Assembly: GCA_036874045.1 (NCBI GenBank)
Contig: JAZBRI010000011.1
Coordinates: 12,344,501-12,408,500, forward strand
DNA from: Cymodocea nodosa
Taxonomy: Eukaryota > Streptophyta > Magnoliopsida > Alismatales > Cymodoceaceae
Direction: 5' to 3'
Length of the DNA: 64,000 nucleotides
Shown piece by piece: positions 57,209 to 64,000 of this stretch. The notes under the pieces are model-generated. The model had not been told where the DNA came from. It worked only from the letters and a program-made list of their open reading frames with translations, and searched no databases. Position 1 is the first letter of the stretch; each line of letters begins with the position of its first letter. The translations under genes and the position numbers were made by a program.

Positions 57209-58526
57209 ATGGCAAACAATGTAGCATGAGATGAAAGGAGACGAAGAAGACGACGTAGGTTGCTATTGTCCATTTTGCAAACATGTGGATTAGCAGGACA
57301 ATATATTACAGATGTTACTCCAAATGCAACAAAACGTATCTATAGTAGAGAAGGACAACGATATATCATGAGATTGTTAGACTTATCACTACCTCACCAA
57401 GCATATCATTGTCGAAAAATATATCGATTGAGTCAACATGTTTTTCAGGAGTTTTGTGAATTACTTAGAAGACAAAAGGTAGTAGAAGATAGTCGAGGTG
57501 TTACTATTGAGGAGAAACTAGCGATTTTTCTTGTCACAATTGGACAAAACCAAAGATATGGAGTTACCACTGAGTGTTTTCATCGTTCCACTTGGACAAT
57601 TAGCACATATTTCAATGATATTATAAATGCTATATGTAGAATACAAGATTTACTTATAGTGAAGCCTTCATCATCAACACATAGTAGAATTCGAAATGAT
57701 ATGAATGTCTTCCCATATTTTAAAATAAGATGTGAATTTCATTTTATTCAAAGTTTAAAAAGTTGTCAATGTATTACTAACATTCTATTCAATTTTTCAA
57801 TGTAGGATTGCATTGGTGCTATTGATGGTACACATGTAAATGCAACAATTTATGGAGAAGAAAATGCAAGATATAGGAATAGGAATGGAGCATTAACACA
57901 AAATATTTTAGCAACTTGTAACTTTGATATGGAAATTACATATGTACTTGTAGGATGAGAAGGATCAGCTGCAGATGCAAAGATCTTACAAGATGCTATT
58001 TCTCGACCTCATGGGCTTCAAGTCCCACCTAGTATGAGTATAATTGTGTACATTTTTAATAATTGTAGATATTAGTTTATTGAAATTGCTTAATAGTATA
58101 GTACATTGTGCAGGTAAGTTTTATTTGGCAGACACAGACTTTCCAAATCGTCTTGAATTTATTTCTCCATTTTGTGGTGTGCGATATCATTTATCAGAAT
58201 ATGATCAGAATCGTGCTCCAAATAATGCAATAGAGAATTTTAATTACAGACACTCTCAATTAAGGAATGTAATTGAACGTACGTTTGGAGTGATCAAACA
58301 TTGATTTGCTATTTTATGAGATTACATGCCATATCTATTCCAAACACAAGTTAAAATTGTATTAACATGTTTTCTTATACACAATTTCATTAGAAGAGCA
58401 TATCGAGAAGACTTACTTCAAGATCTAGTAGAGGAATTAGTTAAAATAAATGTTTATACGTCTGAGGAAATTACTGATAATGTTGTTGAAGAAAATATAA
58501 GTTCTAGTAATATGAGTGTAGAATAA
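57209..58526 (+). pseudogene. PIF/Harbinger transposase, element 3
   Basis: From ATG at 57209, MANNVA is followed by a stop and an Arg-rich run, then LDLSLPHQAYHCRKIYRLSQHVFQEFCELL, TIEEKLAIFLVTIGQNQRYGVT and RSTWTISTYFNDI (57260-57723). After a damaged intron, CIGAIDGTHVNATIYGEENARYRNRNGALTQNIL (57807-57910) holds the first catalytic Asp. FDMEITYVLVG, a stop where Trp is expected, and EGSAADAKILQDAI hold the second. After a second intron, KFYLADTDFPNRLEF and LRNVIERTFGVIKH (58115-58304) hold the catalytic Glu. Two further stops follow where Arg is expected, and the C-terminus is FLIHNFIRRAY to 58526. Length and order match an almost full DDE transposase, so this is a fairly young pseudogene. 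Confidence 0.82.
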
Positions 58527-59053
58527 AGAAAAAGAATAGCTGATAGAAAACGAGATCATATTATGTATTTCATGTGGGAAATGAATTGAAATGTTGTTTG
58601 TTGAATATGATGTAATAAATTATGTTTGTGATGAAAAATTTATAGTTGGATAAAATAATTATGTACTATATTATATTATATTATACTATACTATATTACT
58701 TAATATAATTAATATATATTCTATTATTTAAAATATTACTTTAAAGTTGTACTATTATTTACTCCATCAAAAAATTATTACAAAAAATTATTTGAAGTAT
58801 GTAAAATCTCCAAAAAAATTTCATGTCATTTATGATTATTTCATTTAATGTTATACACAAATATGTCAAAATTTCTTATCATTTCTTGTTATTTTTCGAC
58901 TTACACAAATACATAAACTTTCCTATAAACTCCTATCATTCCTCGACTTTTTCAATTCCCAATATTTTAAGTAATTACTGTAATTTTCTTTTCCCATGGG
59001 AATCGTGCACGAACACCTTCATTAGTATTTCCTAAGGTTTCTCTGACATAAAT

Positions 59054-59250
59054 AAGGAGATGATTTTCCAACCCTCCCCCTTGGTAAGGTTAGGAAATCA
59101 TCCCCAAGAAAATCCTAACGACGCTTCTGCATCTTGCAACTTCGACGCTCCAACCCTCGTGACCCTAACACTTTGCAGCTCGCGACTCCGATTGTAGACG
59201 CTTGCGACTCCGACGCTCGGGGATCGTGACTACGACTGTCGACGTTTGAG
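59054..59250. repeat. right 46-bp direct repeat plus short CpG-rich minisatellite
   Basis: 59054-59099 repeats 54616-54661. From 59115 the sequence carries CGACGCTCCAACC, GCTCGCGACTCCGA and GCTTGCGACTCCGACGCTC units like those at 54712-55095. The block abuts the copia integrase relic. Confidence 0.7.
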
Positions 59251-60414
59251 AGGGAACATGTACATTATTAATTGATCTGAAAATCTTCAAGTGTTTGACA
59301 CTAGGCTTGCATCTACTCCACGCCTCTATTGGTGTGATATTGTTTAAGGAAATTGTGGGAGATCTATTCATTAAGTAAACTGAACATGCGACAGCATCAC
59401 CCTAATACTTGTGCAACATGTCTCTAATCTTCATCATGCTACGAGCCATGTTCATTATTGATCTATTCGTTCGCTCCGCCACGTCGTTGTGTTGTGGTGT
59501 GTAGGGACATGTAAACTCATGTTTAATCCCTTCTTCTGCATAAAATGATTAAACATATTGGAAGTATACTCTCCACCACTATCAGTCCTCAACGTCTTCA
59601 GTTGCAGACCACTTTGTCTTTCCGACGTTGCCTTGAACTCTTCAAAGTATGAAAGTACTTCTGATTTTTGTTGCAAAAAGTATACCCAAGTTTTCCTAGA
59701 GAGATCATCAATAAACGTTAGAAAGTACCTGTTACCGCCACAGGATTGCACATTCATCGGTCCACAAACATCAGAATGCACAAGTTCAAGCAATTTAGTC
59801 GACTTCCTATGTGAGTCCCAAAGCACATCCTTCGCACAACTGATCTGTGTGTCGTATGGTGGGTAGGCCATTCACGATTTGTTTTTGAGAGAGAAGTCTC
59901 AAACTTTTAAAGTTCAGATGGCCATAGCAGAGATGCCACTGCCAGTCCTCATCATTTGCAGTGGTCTGCAAGCACACATATGTGGTGTGTGTGATATCTA
60001 CCTGGAAGGTGCGGTTCGACTTCTTTTCTACCCTCAATAAGACGAAGCCTGCAACATCCATTACAAGTAGATGATTGTCTTTATATTTAAGATCATAACC
60101 CTTCTCCAATAGTTGACCGAGATCGAGCAAGTTACTCTTCATCGTAGGGACATACAAACCACACATCCGAGATGTACTTGTGATCTCCTTCCTTGGTTTC
60201 AAGCAGAATACACCCCCTACCTATTGCTTTAATAAAATCGATCATCAGCAAAACGTACCTTTATCACAACTGAGGTATCAAGGTCGGTGAACAATGCCCG
60301 TTCACTAGTCATGTGGTTGCTGCAATCGGAATCTAGTTGCCACACATGTCTACCAGACCCATGTACTTCATTGAGACCGATGGTGGCCATCAGCAATGAA
60401 TAGTTCTCGTCCAC
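59165..60414 (-). pseudogene. copia protease and integrase
   Basis: The protease reads WQLDSDCSNHMTSERALFTDLD (60414-60229), with the active-site DSG changed to DSD. The integrase zinc-binding part reads WHLCYGHLNFKSLRLL and LPTIRHTDQLCEGCALG, the HHCC finger (60202-59807). The catalytic core reads HSDVCGPM, YFLTFIDDLSRKTWVYFL and [17 protein letters not shown] (59871-59455), with both Asp of the DDE triad. It continues with NNITPIEAW and HLKIFRSINNVHVP (59371-59250). Frames shift near 59460 and 59830. The segment ends where the 4.8-kb insertion begins. Confidence 0.88.
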
Positions 60415-60439
60415 CTTGGGATCATTTTGATCCTTCTCA

Positions 60440-60749
60440 CATGTGTGCTCCTCCCTTTGTTTACTCCAGCATTCATTTGCATAATGGTCAAATTTGTGGC
60501 AGTTAAAACACTCAACATTCGGTCATCCCTGCTATCTTCTTGAGCGTCTCATCGGTCATCCCTTGGTGGATGAAATACAAAGCTTTCTTGAGTCCGTTGA
60601 GGCTCAATTGGATTTGGATCCAAAGGTGTTACTCCACGCTCAACCACATCTAGTAGATCATGGTAGTCGAATAACACCCTCATTTGATTACTCCAACGAA
60701 GGTAGTGCTTCCCATCCAAGGTAGGCACCGTAACCTAAACGTTGTTCAT
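60440..60749 (-). pseudogene. copia gag with a large internal deletion
   Basis: From ATG at 60749 (MNNV, then a stop), LDGKHYLRWSNQMRVLFDYHDLLDVVERG is the N-terminal gag domain. It is followed almost at once by the zinc knuckle CFNCHKFDHYANECW (about 60525-60470). Roughly the middle two thirds of gag are absent. The repeated 11-mer CGGTCATCCCT at 60520-60530 and 60553-60563 lies at the deletion junction. With most of gag gone this copy could not form particles on its own. Confidence 0.75.
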
Positions 60750-60771
60750 GGTAGAGAGCGTTGTTGACGTC

Positions 60772-60783
60772 GCTCTGATATCA
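60772..60783 (-). other. primer-binding site of the minus-strand copia
   Basis: TGATATCAGAGC on the minus strand lies two bases inside the 5' LTR and matches the initiator-tRNA-Met type site (TGGTATCAGAGC) of plant copia elements at all but one position. Confidence 0.85.
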
Positions 60784-60785
60784 GA

Positions 60786-61023
60786 TGTAAGAACAAAGGC
60801 TATGGTGGGCAATAAACGTACACAGGAGAGTCTGCGTATTCTCCTTCTTCTCGTTAATATTTCAACAAAACACATCATAAATATATAAAAACACAACCCA
60901 ACACACCAGCCATTGCAACCACGACCAAACAAAGTAACCAACTACTACTCACTTACACCCCACCACGTACACAACTTTACGTATATACGAAACATACTAA
61001 ATTAAACACAACCATAACTAACA
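60786..61023 (-). repeat. 5' LTR of the minus-strand copia
   Basis: This 238-bp LTR pairs with 52419-52658 and has canonical TG and CA ends on the minus strand. It is followed on the plus strand by the CAAGT target duplication. Confidence 0.93.
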
Positions 61024-61390
61024 CAAGTTGCATTTTATTTATATAATAGTCAGTCAATAATTCTACGTTTATATCATTGGCTGTAGTTCGTATATATAAT
61101 TCAAATATCTTTCCATTTACCGAAGGGATTTATGGTTTGTGGGCGTAATTTAGGCACCCAGAACAAAATTCCAGGAATTATTTATAATTTTATGACTAGA
61201 TTTGTGAAATAGTTTTTGGAGAAATGTAAAGGAGGAACTTGTTCATTTGCATAAAAAAGGGACATTTCGTTACTTTGGAAATTCCATGTTTTATAGAATC
61301 CTGAAAGGTCTGCAGAAGTAGTCGTCGGCAGCAGCATGTTCATTTCCATGGCAACCCAAGCGAATCTTTATCGACGAGACTACTGTGGCG

Positions 61391-62150
61391 ATGGGGTGTG
61401 CCGGCTCCAAGAAGGACGACGACGTCGAGGCGGGTAGCGCTCTGCCGTCACCGATCGATCACAGGTACGCCCTCGCCGACGAGCATGCCTCTTACGTCCA
61501 CTCGCTACGCTCCGTCGGCCTTTCGCTCCACCGTTTCTTTCTTTCTCGTCACCGATGCGATCCCACCCTACGCCCTCCCCCGTTCTCACGCACCCACAGC
61601 AGAGGAAAGGGGACCAGCCTCTTCCCTCACTCTCCCACATCTACCCCGTCCCTTCCCCTTCTCCGCCCCCTCCTGTGATATATTTATTACTAGCTCCGCC
61701 GCCGCTGTCGTTCCTTCCGGAGGCAGCGCATCGGCATTCGCACTCGAATTCCGCTTCGCATCTGCATTTCCGTTCATCGGATGACGACGACGACGACGAC
61801 GGGCCTTTGCATTCGGATCATTAATTCTTCTCTGCTGCATCGCCATCTGGACTTGGACGACTACGAGATCGATTACCACCACAAGTAGCAAAACTTACTA
61901 CAACATTGCCTGGAAATGGCCGCCGGCGTTGGCTGTCACAATCACATATATACGAGCAGCAGCCTTTCGGCAACGACGTGAGTCATGTGCAAGTTGGCGG
62001 CTTTGGTGGGGGTGATCCATCGATGGTGCCGTCGGGCTCGTCTTCTTCCTCACTATTACGCTGATCCCTGGCTACTTGAACCAAAACCAAAATTACTACG
62101 CTGGTGGTGGTGGTGATGGCGGCGGCGGCGGCAGAGAAGAATTAATTCTT
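61391..62150 (+). pseudogene. N-terminal fragment of a DUF630/DUF632-type gene
   Basis: ATG at 61391 opens MGCAGSKKDDDVEA, a typical N-myristoylation and DUF630 start. The family's usual ALCRxRRxFIxxA block is broken by a frameshift (ALCRHRS is in the next frame), after which HRYALADEHASYVHSLRSVGLSLHRFF returns to the first frame. Further frame changes lead to PPPPLSF-like Pro-rich sequence, SASHLHFRSSDDDDDDDGPLHSDH (61750-61824), and GFGGGDPSMVPSGSSSSS near 61995-62055. These are the expected disordered linker features. The DUF632 C-terminal domain is absent from the window. At least two frameshifts and several stops make it a pseudogene. Active relatives are membrane-anchored, nitrate-signalling-type proteins. 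Confidence 0.72.
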
Positions 62151-62339
62151 GCTTATCGATCACAAAGTCGTAACGAGGAACAAATTTTAATTTCTTACGT
62201 CAACGCTTTTTCTTCCCCTCTTAGATACGTACGAGCAACTCCTTGTAGATCCATTGGCATTTGGTTCTATCAATTTATGATAGCCAGCCTCTTGGTCAGC
62301 CGAGAAGTAAACTCCCTGTGAAATACAACAACAAAAACT

Positions 62340-62790
62340 AGCTGTCTTCTAAAAAGTAAACCATAATATCGATCATTTTTACAATTTAACAGTAATTGCA
62401 GAATATGACATTCTTGTAAGTTTGAAAGAAAAAAAAAATGAAAATGAAAATTTAACTTTTCCTATTTTACAAAACCAAGTTATCATCATAACCGATTCAT
62501 AATTTCTATTACTGCCATTATTTTATCTGCATTTGACCTTAAATATATCACTATCATCACGACTAATTATTGTTTATTTGACTAAACATAAATGAAATTT
62601 TTTTTCTCTTAGTTATATATACTATATAACTAAGATACAGGGTGTATTTATAATTATTCTATTACAAAATTTTAAGTGTCTAATTACATGTATATGAACT
62701 CTCAAATTTTTATTCATTGACGTACACATAAAGCTAAACATTCACAATTAATTAAGAACATCATACCATCATTCTTTTCTTTCTTTTATA
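62340..62790. other. AT-rich spacer before DUF707 copy 3
   Basis: I see no gene, repeat pair or conserved element in this AT-rich stretch, which separates the DUF630-type pseudogene from the third DUF707 leader. Confidence 0.6.
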
Positions 62791-64000
62791 GGACGGAACC
62801 ATTAGATCGAGTCACGACATGGTCGATCGATCGACGACTGTTCTCACAACTCAAGTTCTTCAGGTTTGAGTCTTCTGCCTGCAACCTGTTCTCTTCCCTT
62901 GCACGCACATATGTACCTGTAAATTTTGTTGTACTTCTAATCCATGCTTTTCCACGGTACGAAGGAAAAGTTTTTTTTTGATATTGTCAATGATGCATGT
63001 GATAAGTTTCTATTTTATGGGCTTCTTTTTTCTTCAACTGGTTTAATTCACTCACGATCTCCAAGTTTGGGAATCTTTGTTTAAGTATATAATTAACAAT
63101 CTCAAACTCGAGGGAGGAGAAACCAGTGATGATCGACATGTTGTTTAACTTTCCTTTTAGTAGTTGGCGTAGTGTTTCCGGTACTGTTTTCGATTTATTA
63201 CCTTTTTGCCTTTCCATACGATGATGTTTAATTCACGTACGAAGATGTCTTTCCATGTTTGGGGGTTCTCGATCTTCAAATTTTTCGGCTCTCCATCGGC
63301 CCCAAATTATATTTGTAATCCTTTTCTTCCAAAGTGGTGGGTTGCGGAACTGCATACATAATTTGTAATGTTCTGCATGAGAGTAGAAAAATACACTCGA
63401 GAAGGTTTCTGCTTGTTTCCATGAATTGGAACTTCATAAATTCTAGGTCAACTACGTAGTTACTGTTGTGATTCGCAGGGTTCCCAGAATCAACATCGTG
63501 TCATCTTCTGTTTGAAATTACCAAGGACGCCCCAATCAAATTTTAAGTATATGCGTCTCTCTTATAAATATCTTACAAGAAGATTGGAGAAACACAGAGA
63601 ATTACATAATATGGGTTTTAATTCATGTGCGTTTAAATCCTTGCATTATCTTCTCGATTTTTGTGGCTTTTCCTTCACTTTTGCTCTTTGAATTTTCTTC
63701 CAGATTTTCTTATTCTTTTCTTTACTTTTGCTTGATTTTGCAACATCCTTTTCTCATATTTAGTTTTATTGTTTTTTTTTGAGATTCCTTGACTATGCTT
63801 TATATATTGTCTGCAATAAATTTAATATACATTTATAATTAAATTTCATATCAAAAAAGTTTTCCTACAAGTTAGTTAGAATAAGGTTCTTGATACTTCC
63901 TGAATGAGCGGTTGTCTAATTTCTTTTATAATGGCATTTATGATCACTCACTCTAGCGAAGCATCATTTTGGTCAGGGTTCAATGTGACACTTAAGTGAT
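62790..64000 (+). promoter_or_regulatory. 5' leader and first intron of a third DUF707 copy (truncated by the window)
   Basis: From about 62820 the sequence follows 40770-41640 of DUF707 copy 2: GACTGTTCTCACAACT, TGTAAATTTTGTTGTACTTC, TTGTCAATGATGCATGTGAT (62986-63005), GTTTGGGAATCTTTGTTTAAG, TTGTAATCCTTTTCTTCCAAAG, CATGAATTGGAACTTC and CTTGATACTTCCTGAATGA (63890 on). An insertion of about 270 bp at 63550-63870 interrupts the match. Coding exons would begin beyond base 64000. The region upstream of 62800 does not match the copy 2 promoter, so this copy would have different control or be a partial duplicate. Confidence 0.65.

Larger units (their letters stand above)
55820..58620 (+). mobile_element. 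PIF/Harbinger element 3, nested in the copia element
   Basis: It carries both Harbinger genes in the order seen in element 1: a Myb/SANT-like gene at about 55865-56790 and a transposase gene at 57209-58526. A 46-bp tandem repeat lies between them. It differs clearly from elements 1 and 2, so it belongs to another lineage. It is on the plus strand, opposite to the host copia. Exact terminal repeats are not defined. Confidence 0.75.
54470..59250. mobile_element. 4.8-kb insertion in the copia pol gene
   Basis: Copia integrase is readable down to about 59250 (INNVHVPSQ), and pol resumes at about 54480 (NPITNKV). Between them lie CGACGCTCGC-type minisatellites at both ends, a 46-bp segment repeated directly at 54616-54661 and 59054-59099, and PIF/Harbinger element 3. 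About 29 codons of copia pol appear to be missing at the junction, so insertion came with a deletion or the flanks have decayed. Confidence 0.7.
52419..61023 (-). mobile_element. Ty1/copia LTR retrotransposon, minus strand, with a nested insertion
   Basis: On the plus strand it starts TGTAAGAACAAAGG (52419) and ends CATAACTAACA (61023), bounded by the target duplication CAAGT (52414-52418 and 61024-61028). The 5' LTR (60786-61023) is followed on the minus strand by a primer-binding site TGATATCAGAGC and a gag start at 60749. The 3' LTR (52419-52658) is preceded by the purine tract AAGGGAGTGT. Gag, protease, integrase, reverse transcriptase and RNase H are all recognisable. The LTRs differ at about 16 of 238 positions by eye, much less decay than the copia at 2013. 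Integrase and reverse transcriptase are separated by about 4.8 kb of inserted DNA. Confidence 0.92.

Noticed and set aside
61586..61891. Minus-strand 101-codon frame as a gene
   Set aside because: It is a shadow of the GC-rich DUF630/632 pseudogene on the plus strand.

Overview
This window is plant nuclear DNA: AT-rich, intron-rich and packed with decayed transposable elements. The host genes and element families are typical of flowering plants. A monocot is my guess from the gene sequences and element types, but I cannot name the species. All exon models below were built by eye from protein-family conservation, GT-AG sites and reading-frame continuity.

Host genes. (1) A DUF707 (PF05212) gene runs on the minus strand from 10415 and leaves the window at base 1; its first four coding exons are visible. 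(2) A complete isopentenyl-diphosphate delta-isomerase (IDI) gene runs on the minus strand from 24024 to 13657, with six exons, 298 codons and a plastid-type N-terminal extension. (3) A complete second DUF707 gene runs on the plus strand from 42431 to 51384, with 14 exons and 387 residues. (4) A frameshifted N-terminal piece of a DUF630/DUF632-type gene lies at 61391-62150. (5) The 5' region of a third DUF707 copy starts near 62800 and runs off the right edge. DUF707 copies 1 and 2 are divergent and share promoter, 5' leader, exon phases and intron positions, so this is a DUF707 cluster made by an inverted plus a direct duplication, with IDI caught between.

Mobile DNA. An old Ty1/copia element (2013-9280, target duplication AAAAC) fills intron 3 of DUF707 copy 1. 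A copia gag remnant lies at 12660-13290. A truncated Ty3/gypsy piece (15060-17004) and an RTE-type LINE tail (near 18870-19010) sit in IDI introns. Between IDI and DUF707 copy 2 are two PIF/Harbinger elements with Myb/SANT-like and transposase genes, broken by copies of a roughly 1.4-1.75 kb solo LTR family that carries an unusual array of short imperfect palindromes. Intron 3 of DUF707 copy 2 holds two RTE LINE fragments in opposite orientation. A younger copia element on the minus strand (52419-61023, target duplication CAAGT, clear tRNA-Met primer site) lies downstream of DUF707 copy 2. It is itself interrupted by about 4.8 kb containing a third PIF/Harbinger element and CpG-rich minisatellites.

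I found no tRNA, rRNA or CRISPR locus and no bacterial-type operon. The most notable signals are the palindrome array inside the solo LTR family, the three-copy DUF707 cluster around IDI, and the nested element history that can be read from target duplications and paralogous empty sites.
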